A stretch of DNA of 64,000 bases, from NCBI RefSeq assembly GCF_014982975.1, contig NZ_JADCKL010000015.1, forward strand, positions 1 to 64,000, in the 5' to 3' direction. Shown here in pieces: positions 8,762 through 15,982 of the stretch. The notes under the pieces were generated by a model. It worked only from the letters and a program-made list of their open reading frames with translations, did no database searches and was not told the origin of the DNA. Position 1 is the first letter of the stretch. Each line of letters starts with the position of its first letter. Both the position numbers and the translations under genes were made by a program. This stretch comes from Claveliimonas monacensis. Lineage in GTDB: Bacteria > Bacillota > Clostridia > Lachnospirales > Lachnospiraceae.

Positions 8762-9130
8762 ATGCCATGGGACTTAGATAACGACCGCCCCATCTACCTG
8801 CAGATCATGGAAAGGATCCAGCAGGACATTATATCGGGCGTCTACAAACCCGGCGACAAGCTTCCTTCTGTGCGGGACCTGGCGGTGGAAGCCGCAGTCA
8901 ACCCCAACACTATGCAGAAGGCTTTATCCGAACTGGAGCGCAGCGGACTTGTATATGCACAGCGGACCAGCGGACGTTTTATCACGGAGGATGAACAGAT
9001 GCTCAAAGAGATGAAAAAAGAACAGGCTTCCCGCCATATAGCGGAGTTCTTTGAGAAAATGAGAAGTCTTGGCTTCCGGGACGAAGAGACACTCTCCCTG
9101 ATCCAGGAAGCAGTAAAGGAGGAACACTGA
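8762..9130 (+). CDS. GntR-family regulator, YtrA subfamily
   Basis: Short regulator of 122 residues. A winged helix (about 10-75) carries the family signature in IYLQIMERIQQDIISGVYKPGDKLPSVRDLA, NPNTMQKALSELER and GLVYAQRTSGRFI, followed by a short helical dimerization tail instead of a large effector domain. That is typical of YtrA regulators controlling adjacent ABC exporters. A GAGGTGATCAC ribosome-binding site precedes the ATG. The inverted repeat over its promoter (8684-8715) is the likely operator. Its stop is two bases from the ATPase start, so the three genes form one operon. The usual inducers are wall-active compounds, but nothing in this sequence identifies one. Confidence 0.9.
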   Translation: MPWDLDNDRPIYLQIMERIQQDIISGVYKPGDKLPSVRDLAVEAAVNPNTMQKALSELERSGLVYAQRTSGRFITEDEQMLKEMKKEQASRHIAEFFEKMRSLGFRDEETLSLIQEAVKEEH

Positions 9131-9132
9131 TT

Positions 9133-9834
9133 ATGAAGCCGATATTGGAATGTAAGGGGCTTTCCAAAAAATACAACAACATGTACTACGCCCTCACCAA
9201 TCTGAATCTGGCGCTGGCCCCCGGCCAGATCGTAGGGCTCCTTGGACCTAACGGAAGCGGGAAGAGTACGCTGATCAAGCTTATCAACGATCTCCTTGTT
9301 CCCACAGAAGGCATGATTCTTGTAGACGGCATGACTCCCGGCGTGGAGACAAAAAAAATCGTCTCCTACCTGCCGGAGCGCAGCTATCTGGATCCTGCCA
9401 TGAAGATCAAGGACATGATTTCCTACTTTGCGGATTTCTATGAGGACTTTGTTACAGACAGAGCATGCCATATGATGACAGACCTGGAGATCGACGTAAA
9501 CGCCAGGATGCGCACGCTCTCCAAAGGGACAAAGGAAAAGGTGCAGCTTGCCCTGGTCATGAGCCGGGATGCCCGCCTCTATATCCTTGATGAGCCCATC
9601 GGAGGCGTGGACCCCGCTGCCAGGGACTACATCCTTCGGACCATCCTTACCAACTACAACGAGGACGCCACCATCCTTCTGTCCACCCATCTCATCACAG
9701 ACATCGAGAACATCCTGGACCGGGTGCTTTTCCTGAAGCAGGGGCAGATCGTGCTGAACCAAACTGTGGATGAGATCCGGATGAACCAGGGAAAATCCGT
9801 GGACGCTTTATTCAGGGAGGTATTCAGATGCTAG
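9133..9834 (+). CDS. ABC transporter ATP-binding protein (YtrB-like)
   Basis: ATPase of 233 residues powering the membrane subunit that follows. Walker A is GPNGSGKS (about 37-44), the signature is the divergent LSKGTKEKVQLAL rather than LSGGQ, Walker B is LYILDEP, and the switch His is in LLSTHLI. The divergent signature is common in YtrB/CcmA-type exporter ATPases. It overlaps the permease start by seven bases, indicating translational coupling. Confidence 0.93.
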   Translation: MKPILECKGLSKKYNNMYYALTNLNLALAPGQIVGLLGPNGSGKSTLIKLINDLLVPTEGMILVDGMTPGVETKKIVSYLPERSYLDPAMKIKDMISYFADFYEDFVTDRACHMMTDLEIDVNARMRTLSKGTKEKVQLALVMSRDARLYILDEPIGGVDPAARDYILRTILTNYNEDATILLSTHLITDIENILDRVLFLKQGQIVLNQTVDEIRMNQGKSVDALFREVFRC

Positions 9835-10649
9835 GAAAACTGATCAGATACGATTTAAAATCCACCACAAAATTTCTTGTCATCATCCATATTTTCCTGG
9901 TGGCAGCCTCCGTGTTCGGACGCATCTTCCTGACAGGAAGGCTGGATTTTGAGTCAGACGAACTCAACGAGCTTCTTCTGACGCTTGCTTTTGTCGTGTA
10001 CATTATCATATTTGCCGGCGTGTCTTACGGGACCTACATTGTCATTGCCGTACGGTTTTACAAAAATATGTTCTCGGACGAGGGATATCTTACCAACACC
10101 CTTCCTGTAACCAAGGGCATGCACCTTCTTTCCAAGACCATCTCCGGGAGCATCTGGTGCGTCATCGACATGCTGCTCATCTATGTCTGCGCCTACATCC
10201 TGCTGGCCATCCCGATCATAACAGACCCGTTAAGCGCACACTGGGATGAGTTCATCCGGCTGCTGGGCTTCCAGGGCCAGGGAGACTTTAACTTCTTCCT
10301 GTTTTACATGGCAGTCCTCACCATAGTCAGCGCCGTGGGCAATGTGATCACCATCGAGGCCTCCGTTGTCCTGGGACAGCTCTTTAACGGACACAAGGTA
10401 CTGGGATCCGTGGTATCCTACTTTGTCATCACCACGGTCATCGCCATCGCCTCCACTGTAATCATGGGTGTGCAGGGCATTTTAAGTGACAGTATCGCCA
10501 TGAACTCATCCACCACCCCGGAATCCATTGACCTTGCCGGATATATGATGGATATACTGAACATCAGCTTCGGCATTTCCGTTGCCATAGCCGTCATCCT
10601 CTATCTTCTTTCCTACTTCATTATGAAGCGGAAGGTCAATCTCTCATAA
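9828..10649 (+). CDS. ABC transporter permease
   Basis: Integral membrane protein of 273 residues with about six hydrophobic helices (near 16-36, 55-75, 108-132, 150-175, 185-210 and 245-265). It has no conserved enzymatic motif and resembles the permeases of ABC-2/YtrC-type exporters. Its coupling to the ATPase and the upstream GntR regulator suggests a regulated exporter or wall-stress detoxification system. The substrate is unknown. Confidence 0.8.
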   Translation: MLGKLIRYDLKSTTKFLVIIHIFLVAASVFGRIFLTGRLDFESDELNELLLTLAFVVYIIIFAGVSYGTYIVIAVRFYKNMFSDEGYLTNTLPVTKGMHLLSKTISGSIWCVIDMLLIYVCAYILLAIPIITDPLSAHWDEFIRLLGFQGQGDFNFFLFYMAVLTIVSAVGNVITIEASVVLGQLFNGHKVLGSVVSYFVITTVIAIASTVIMGVQGILSDSIAMNSSTTPESIDLAGYMMDILNISFGISVAIAVILYLLSYFIMKRKVNLS

Positions 10650-10654
10650 AATAA

Positions 10655-10679
10655 CAGGCGGCCTTTAAAAGACCGCCTG
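10655..10679. terminator. Convergent hairpin between permease and azlD
   Basis: CAGGCGG and CCGCCTG form a perfect 7-bp stem. On the minus strand it is followed by a T-rich TTATTTTA, so it works best for azlD, whose stop codon lies inside it. Confidence 0.65.
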
Positions 10680-10997
10680 CACAAGAAACATATAGAGCAC
10701 CGTACCGGCTCCGATACTGAGAAGATTATTTCTCTTCCATACGTGGAGCCCTGCGGTTACCAGCACCGCCGCTGCTTCCGGTATCCCGTACGGGGCCGAG
10801 AGCACCGGCGTTGTTTTTAGGCAGTACACCACCAGCATGCCGATGACAGCCGGCGTCAGCACCCTCCCAAGGTACTGCACCACATCCGGTATCTCCTTCC
10901 CTTTCGGAAAAATAAGGAAAGGAACCACTCTGGTGGCAAAAGTGGTCAATGCCACAGCCAGTATGATGAGCAGCGACATTCCAACGCTTAACGGCAT
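10665..10997 (-). CDS. azlD: Branched-chain amino acid export subunit AzlD
   Basis: Small membrane protein of 110 residues with about four hydrophobic segments and the typical TFATRVVPFLIF and LGRVLTPAVIGML segments of AzlD. It is the small partner of AzlC, and together they export branched-chain amino acids and analogues. It overlaps the azlC stop by ten bases. CodY, the branched-chain amino acid sensor, is also encoded in this window, but I saw no CodY site here. Confidence 0.9.
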   Translation of the reverse strand: MPLSVGMSLLIILAVALTTFATRVVPFLIFPKGKEIPDVVQYLGRVLTPAVIGMLVVYCLKTTPVLSAPYGIPEAAAVLVTAGLHVWKRNNLLSIGAGTVLYMFLVQAVF

Positions 10998-11695
10998 ACT
11001 TTCTCCCCCCCTCTCTCAAGGCGTGTCCGTCCCACAAAAAGCAGGAGGACGATAAGGAGCATGGAAGGCAGCACAAAATTGTCCGCCCCGAAGATCTGCA
11101 GGCAGACAAAAGCCGCTGCCACGCCGATCACCTCCGGCACCCTGTTCTTTTTATCCATCCACTGTTCCACAAAGATCACCACAAAGAGAGCTGTCATGGC
11201 AAAATCGATCCCCTCTGAATTAAAGGGGATCAGAGTCCCCGCAAGAGAACCGATGACAGACCCGATGACCCAGTAGGACTGATTCATGATGGAGATAGCA
11301 AAAAGAAACTTCTCCTCATCCACATCCTCCGGCACTTTTGTCGTACAGAGCAGGGAATATGTCTCGTCTGTCAGCCCGAAGATCATGTACCATCTTTTTT
11401 TCCCCATGGAATGAAACCTGTCCAGAAGGGAAATCCCATAGAAAATATGTCTCACATTCACCATCAGCGTCATAAAAATGACCTGCACAAAAGAAATACC
11501 CGGCACGAAAAAGTTCACTGCCAGATATTGCCCTGAGCCTGCATACACCAGAAGGCTCATCAGCATGGCCCACAAAAAATTATACCCTTTCTCTGCGTAC
11601 ATCACACCGAAGGCGATCCCGATAAACAGATACCCTGTCAACACAGGTATTGTATACGGGAACGCCTTCCGAAATGCATGTCTGTATCCTCTCAT
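10988..11695 (-). CDS. azlC: Branched-chain amino acid exporter AzlC
   Basis: Large subunit of the AzlCD exporter, 235 residues from the chosen start, with AzlC hallmarks: AFPYTIPVLTGYLFIGIAFG at the N-terminus, LLVYAGSGQYLAV and VNVRHIFYGISL. The frame stays open to 11740 with a GTG, but the ATG at 11695 has a better ribosome-binding site (AAGGA about ten bases upstream) and matches the family's length. It overlaps azlD. Confidence 0.9.
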   Translation of the reverse strand: MRGYRHAFRKAFPYTIPVLTGYLFIGIAFGVMYAEKGYNFLWAMLMSLLVYAGSGQYLAVNFFVPGISFVQVIFMTLMVNVRHIFYGISLLDRFHSMGKKRWYMIFGLTDETYSLLCTTKVPEDVDEEKFLFAISIMNQSYWVIGSVIGSLAGTLIPFNSEGIDFAMTALFVVIFVEQWMDKKNRVPEVIGVAAAFVCLQIFGADNFVLPSMLLIVLLLFVGRTRLERGGEKVCR

Positions 11696-11758
11696 ACTTT
11701 GTGCGTCCTTTATCTTTCTGTATTTCTGTATATACCCCACCGGCCAGAGCCTGGCGCT

Positions 11759-12400
11759 CTACTGCTGCCCGGCTGAGGCTTCCTCCAGATCAGAGAGCGC
11801 CTCCGCCAGAATGGCATCCGACGCCACTGCTCCGTCATAAGCTGCCTGTACCTCTGTCATCAGCTGCCCTGCATCCTCCTGGGATGCCAGAAGCTGCGAT
11901 GCCTCCCGGGTCTCCTGGTCCGGCATTTCCTCCTCCACACAGAGCTCTCCCGTCTCTTCATCCGGCTCTATATAGAGGATCTCCAGGCCGGGGGCCATGG
12001 TGTAGATATCCTTTATCTTCATATCATAGCGGACAAATGCCAGATATGTGTCCTTGTACTTCCCCCGCTTCGTGTAGGTCTTCAAATTTTCATACCCTTC
12101 CGCAAACGGGCTCTGCGCAGTTCTCTCTTCATAGTATTTCCGAACTGCCTTTGTGATCCCGGAGTCTGTCTCCTCCCGGAGAGGATTGTACTTTGCCTCC
12201 TGCCATCCTTCGTTCACTGTCTGCACGTCTTCATTCTGGACAGACACGGCCTGGGCCTTGTCATCCTTTGCAGATTTCTCCCCTGCGTAAAGAGTTCCGG
12301 CAGCTACAGCGGTCACGGCCAGCAGCACACAGAGCAGCATCGCTGCTGTGGATCTGCTGTTCCCCGCGCCCTGGCTGCCTTCTTTTCTTTTTCTTTTCAT
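11759..12400 (-). CDS. Membrane-anchored hypothetical protein
   Basis: Unrecognised protein of 213 residues. A basic N-terminus (MKRKRKEG) precedes one membrane helix (about 20-40), so most of the chain is probably outside. The exported part contains an ITKAVRKYYEERTAQSP helix followed by alternating hydrophobic strands (LAFVRYDMKIKDIY, LEILYIEPDEETGELCV), which resembles an NTF2-like fold in outline. The acidic C-terminus has no motif. Start chosen at 12400 because GGAGG lies seven bases upstream; an in-frame ATG at 12412 lies inside that site. Confidence 0.6.
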   Translation of the reverse strand: MKRKRKEGSQGAGNSRSTAAMLLCVLLAVTAVAAGTLYAGEKSAKDDKAQAVSVQNEDVQTVNEGWQEAKYNPLREETDSGITKAVRKYYEERTAQSPFAEGYENLKTYTKRGKYKDTYLAFVRYDMKIKDIYTMAPGLEILYIEPDEETGELCVEEEMPDQETREASQLLASQEDAGQLMTEVQAAYDGAVASDAILAEALSDLEEASAGQQ

Positions 12401-12519
12401 GACAACCTCCATTACTGTGTGATCATCAGTTGCCGGCAGACAAGGGGCACTACAAATGATACTAGCAAATATTTAAAAAGTCAAGGCAGGTCCCGGGGAC
12501 AGTTTTTTCGTTTTCCCCC

Positions 12520-12548
12520 TTGTATTTTCCCTACAGATATGGTATTAT
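12520..12548 (+). promoter_or_regulatory. tRNA-Arg promoter
   Basis: -35 TTGTAT (12520-12525) and -10 TATTAT (12543-12548) are 17 bases apart and end seven bases before the mature 5' end of the tRNA. Confidence 0.6.
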
Positions 12549-12555
12549 ACTTTTT

Positions 12556-12627
12556 GTCTCTGTAGCTCAGTGGATAGAGCACTGCCCTCCGGAGGCAGGT
12601 GCGCCAGTTCGACTCTGGTCAGAGACG
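12556..12627 (+). tRNA. tRNA-Arg (anticodon CCG)
   Basis: A full cloverleaf can be drawn: acceptor GTCTCTG/CAGAGAC, D arm GCTC/GAGC, anticodon stem CTGCC/GGCAG with loop CTCCGGA (anticodon CCG, reading CGG), and a T arm with TTCGACT. The discriminator is G and CCA is not encoded. It has its own promoter and terminator, so it is a single-gene unit. Confidence 0.95.
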
Positions 12628-12629
12628 TA

Positions 12630-12666
12630 AAGAGGAACAGCAAGATCAGCTGTTCCTCTTTTTTAT
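12630..12666 (+). terminator. tRNA-Arg terminator
   Basis: AAGAGGAACAGC pairs perfectly with GCTGTTCCTCTT and runs into a T tract, directly after the tRNA. Confidence 0.85.
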
Positions 12667-12688
12667 TCCTCAGATGTCAGGACCAAAG

Positions 12689-13612
12689 TCAGCTCTCTGC
12701 CCTGTCCATCTCCCACACAGGCAGACGCAGCCTTCCTTCTTTTCTCTTATAATGATAGGGGATATCCGAGAGAACTTCCTCCTCCCTCACCTGGGTCTCA
12801 TTGATCTCCTTCACGATCATGGCCGTCTCCCTCCAGGAGGGCGCACTGCTGTCCGGCACAATGATCATCTCATGGATGCTGCTGGGGAGCACGTAGAAAT
12901 CCTCCTTCAGATATTCTCCTATGTTCTTCAGAACATCTCGGTAGAGAACTGCCGCTGCCCCGAAATTCCGGATGCAGTTGGTGAGGATATACATGCTGTA
13001 CCCCTTCGTTTCATCCAGGTCCGGTGAGATATCCTCCCCCTCCACCCCTGCCAAAAGAGCGTACAGTGTTGTAAACTCCTCCGGCAGGAGTCTTCTTGTG
13101 TTGGCGCAGGCCTCCTCATAGATCTCCTCCCTGGTGACCTTCCACCAGCCCAGGTGCTCGTTTCTCACAAGCATGGTGGCAATCCGGTCATCCTCCTTCA
13201 TATCCACCAGCACATAAAAGACAATAGCAAGGTCCAGATAGGGGATATAGGGCACCTGCGCAAGGAGATCCCTGTTCTTTTCTCTGTTGATCAGCTGATA
13301 GATCAGCTTTGCCCGCACATTGGCATACTTTGTCACAAATTCGCCCTCCCAGGAGTGCCCCATGCGGACATGGCTGTACAGGCACATGATCTGAGCCGCC
13401 AGCTGTTCAAAAGAATATCCGCGCTTATACCTCTCATAGTATTCCTCCAGATAGATGGTGGGGGACACATTGATCCCGGGCTCACTAAATACGATCCCCT
13501 TCCTCTTTTTTCCGTTGTTCTTTGTCACCTGCCTGACACCAAGAGACCTGCCCCCGTCCAGGCTGCTTCTCAATTTTGCTTCCATCTGCTCTACAAACTG
13601 TTCATACGACAT
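12689..13612 (-). CDS. DUF5688-type protein of unknown function
   Basis: Cytosolic protein of 307 residues without signal or membrane segments. It has the layout I associate with the DUF5688 family common in Lachnospiraceae: an N-terminal NVSPTIYLEEYYERYKRG block, an LINREKNRDLLAQVPYIPYLDLAIVFY core and a C-terminal DSSAPSWRETAMIVKEIN block. The last two segments sit roughly where a peptidase-like domain would be, but no HExxH or other catalytic signature is visible. The function is not known to me. Single gene, convergent with the tRNA unit. Confidence 0.7.
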   Translation of the reverse strand: MSYEQFVEQMEAKLRSSLDGGRSLGVRQVTKNNGKKRKGIVFSEPGINVSPTIYLEEYYERYKRGYSFEQLAAQIMCLYSHVRMGHSWEGEFVTKYANVRAKLIYQLINREKNRDLLAQVPYIPYLDLAIVFYVLVDMKEDDRIATMLVRNEHLGWWKVTREEIYEEACANTRRLLPEEFTTLYALLAGVEGEDISPDLDETKGYSMYILTNCIRNFGAAAVLYRDVLKNIGEYLKEDFYVLPSSIHEMIIVPDSSAPSWRETAMIVKEINETQVREEEVLSDIPYHYKRKEGRLRLPVWEMDRAES

Positions 13613-13736
13613 AGTTCTCCTTTCTCTGCATGCTATTTTTGTGAAACGCTGCCTGAAACAGGCTGATCTGAAAACAGATATCCAGAATGGTCTGACCCGG
13701 CTTCACCGGAATGAATATTATGGTGACTTATATTAT

Positions 13737-13769
13737 AAAAAAGCCCTGCACAAAATGCAAGGCTTTTTC
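13737..13769 (-). terminator. efp terminator
   Basis: On the minus strand AAAAAGCCTTGCA pairs with TGCAGGGCTTTTTT (one wobble), 29 bases after the efp stop. Confidence 0.85.
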
Positions 13770-13797
13770 GTCATTCTTTTACTTTTCAAACTGCAGA

Positions 13798-14355
13798 TTA
13801 AACTCTGGACAGGTACTCTCCTGTACGTGTATCGATCTTCAGCACATCATCCTGATTTACGAACAGAGGAACCATGATCTGAGCCCCTGTCTCCACGATA
13901 GCCGGCTTTGTAGCACCTGTAGCTGTATCTCCCTTCACACCCGGCTCTGTCTCTGTCACGCGAAGCTCTACTGTGATAGGCGGTTCAATGGCAAATACAT
14001 TGCCCTGGTGAGAGATCACTTTTACAGTGTCGTTCTCTTTTACAAACTTGAGGGAGTCACCTACAACATCTGCGTTGACAGCCAGCTGGTCAAATGTCTC
14101 CATATCCATGAAGTTGTAGAGGTCTCCGTCTGAGTACAGATACTGCATATCTTTTCTGTCGATATGAGCCGTCTCAAACTTCTCTGTAGGACGGAATGTC
14201 TTCTCGACAACGCCGCCGTTGATGATATTTTTTAATTTTGTACGAACAAAAGCTGCTCCTTTTCCAGGTTTTACGTGCTGGAAATCAAGGATCTGATAAA
14301 TGTTTCCCTCGATCTCCACAGTTAATCCGTTTTTAAAATCTCCTGCTGAAACCAT
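13798..14355 (-). CDS. efp: Elongation factor P
   Basis: Relieves ribosome stalling at polyproline motifs. The protein has 185 residues with the three beta-barrel domains of EF-P: KOW-like N-terminus ([19 protein letters not shown]), the loop [15 protein letters not shown] carrying the modifiable lysine near position 32, and the C-terminal [23 protein letters not shown] signature. A good AGGAGG ribosome-binding site precedes the ATG. No lysyl-modification enzyme for EF-P is seen in the window. Confidence 0.97.
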   Translation of the reverse strand: MVSAGDFKNGLTVEIEGNIYQILDFQHVKPGKGAAFVRTKLKNIINGGVVEKTFRPTEKFETAHIDRKDMQYLYSDGDLYNFMDMETFDQLAVNADVVGDSLKFVKENDTVKVISHQGNVFAIEPPITVELRVTETEPGVKGDTATGATKPAIVETGAQIMVPLFVNQDDVLKIDTRTGEYLSRV

Positions 14356-14439
14356 TATAATCCTCCTTAAACTGTACCTTTAGATAGCACATGTCCTTCT
14401 TTTTCACTTGTTCCATTTTATAATACTCTGGTGCTTTTT

Positions 14440-14949
14440 TCAACCTTTTTTTCCATTCAGGCTCTTTCTGTAAAAGTAGAGCACGATTTTCTCCAGATAG
14501 CGCTTCAGCACGATCTGGATCTCCTCCCTGGGATGGATGGGTTTTACAAGGATATTGGGGATCCCCGCCCGCTTTGCTCCCCACACATCAGTAAAGAGCT
14601 GGTCTCCTATGAACACCGTGTTCTCCCGGTCTGTACCCATGATCTCCATGGCCCGGATATAGTTTTTCACAGAGGGCTTATGGGCGTTGTAAACATAGTC
14701 CACCTGGATGGGCTCGTTGAACATCTTCACCCGCTTCTCCTGATTGTTGGAGATCAGGCAGCACCTGAACCCGATATCTTTGAGCCTCTGAAACAGGCGG
14801 ACAGCCCGCTCGTCCGCAGGCGCCCCGTGGGGAACCAGCGTGTTGTCAATGTCAAAGATCAGGCCGCGCACACCCTCTTCATACAGTTTTTCAAAATCGA
14901 TCACATATGTGGAAGCCACATATCTGTCGGGAAAAAATCGATCAAGCAT
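14440..14949 (-). CDS. YqeG-family HAD phosphatase
   Basis: HAD IIIA-type phosphatase of 169 residues. Motif I is FDIDNTLVPHG (about 29-39), the Ser/Asn motif is CLISNN, the Lys is in NAHKPSV, and motif IV is FIGDQLFTDVWGAK. The start at 14949 (MLDRFFPDRYV) matches the family start; it overlaps the stop of the aroK-type gene in TAATG, indicating coupling. YqeG proteins dephosphorylate phosphatidylglycerophosphate or related substrates in some organisms; the substrate here is open. Confidence 0.85.
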   Translation of the reverse strand: MLDRFFPDRYVASTYVIDFEKLYEEGVRGLIFDIDNTLVPHGAPADERAVRLFQRLKDIGFRCCLISNNQEKRVKMFNEPIQVDYVYNAHKPSVKNYIRAMEIMGTDRENTVFIGDQLFTDVWGAKRAGIPNILVKPIHPREEIQIVLKRYLEKIVLYFYRKSLNGKKG

Positions 14950-15734
14950 TATTTCTCTTCCATCTCCGTCAGTTTCTGGATCATCTCCTCGCACACCTGG
15001 AGCACAGTCTTTCCGTCTGTGTTCACCACAACGTCAGCCGCCGCCTCATATTTCTCCCGGCGCTGCTCCATCAGCTCAGAGATCCCCTCTACATTCTTCC
15101 TGCCGTTGAGGACAGGACGGTTCCTGCTGTCTTTTACTCTCTCATAGATAGTCTCCGGACTTGCGGTGAGCAGGACAACCCGGCCGTTCTTTTTCATCTC
15201 CTCCACATTTCTCTCGCGCATGGCCACACCTCCGCCGCAGGAGATCACTGTGTTTTTCCGGGACTGCATCTCGATGAGCAGGCTTGTCTCCAGCTCACGG
15301 AAATACTCTTCTCCATATGTAGCGAAAATATCCTGGATGCTCATCTCCTCCCGCTCCTCGATCACCTGGTCCATCTCCACGATGTTCATGGCAAACATGG
15401 TGCTCAGGTAATCGGAGATGGTCGTCTTGCCGGCTCCCATAAATCCGATAAGGATGATATTGTAGTCAAACAGTTTCCTTGCCTGGATACGCTTGCTGTT
15501 GCGGTTGATCCGCCGGAAGACATCGTAGATCTCTTCTCTGTATTTATTGTCCCCCAGCTTTTCTTTCAGGCGCGCTGCCTGCTTCGCCTCCTGCTGGGGC
15601 TGGAGGATCGGCATACCGTACTCTTCCTTGTACGCCATGATCTTCTCAACTATAGCGTTTCTCTCTACCAGTGCATCAATAATCTTATCATCGCACAGCG
15701 CAAGCTGCTCGCGATACATCTCCAAGTCGTTCAT
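14949..15734 (-). CDS. Chorismate mutase - shikimate kinase fusion
   Basis: Bifunctional aromatic-pathway enzyme of 261 residues. Residues 1-85 form an all-helical AroQ-type chorismate mutase (MYREQLALCDDKIIDALVERNAIVEKI, then QEAKQAARLKEKL and EIYDVFRRINRNSKRIQ). Residues 90-261 are a shikimate kinase with Walker A GFMGAGKT (97-104), the substrate residues in EMDQVIEE, FRELE, SCGGGVA and RPVLNGR. It therefore joins a pre-chorismate step (shikimate phosphorylation) with a post-chorismate step. Other aro genes are not in the window. It is co-transcribed with yqeG. Confidence 0.9.
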   Translation of the reverse strand: MNDLEMYREQLALCDDKIIDALVERNAIVEKIMAYKEEYGMPILQPQQEAKQAARLKEKLGDNKYREEIYDVFRRINRNSKRIQARKLFDYNIILIGFMGAGKTTISDYLSTMFAMNIVEMDQVIEEREEMSIQDIFATYGEEYFRELETSLLIEMQSRKNTVISCGGGVAMRERNVEEMKKNGRVVLLTASPETIYERVKDSRNRPVLNGRKNVEGISELMEQRREKYEAAADVVVNTDGKTVLQVCEEMIQKLTEMEEK

Positions 15735-15897
15735 GGCTTTTCTCTCCTGATCATCTTTAAAAATACATTTTCATATTATAGCAAAATACATGCTGATTTT
15801 CAACGAAAACAGGCGAAAAACGCGCTTATTACGTCCAATTTCCATCTTTCTCCAGAAACCATAGACATATTCTATCATCCGGCACAAAAACATGAAT

Positions 15898-15926
15898 TTG
15901 TTTTATCTTTAACAATGTTTTATACT
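15898..15926 (+). promoter_or_regulatory. Promoter of the flavin oxidoreductase gene
   Basis: -35 TTGTTT (15898-15903) and -10 TATACT (15921-15926) are 17 bases apart in an AT-rich stretch, 57 bases before the start codon. Confidence 0.5.
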
Positions 15927-15982
15927 GTTGTTATAGCGAAGTTCTGCTTATCTGAAAAGCTACATTAACGGAGGTAAATCAA

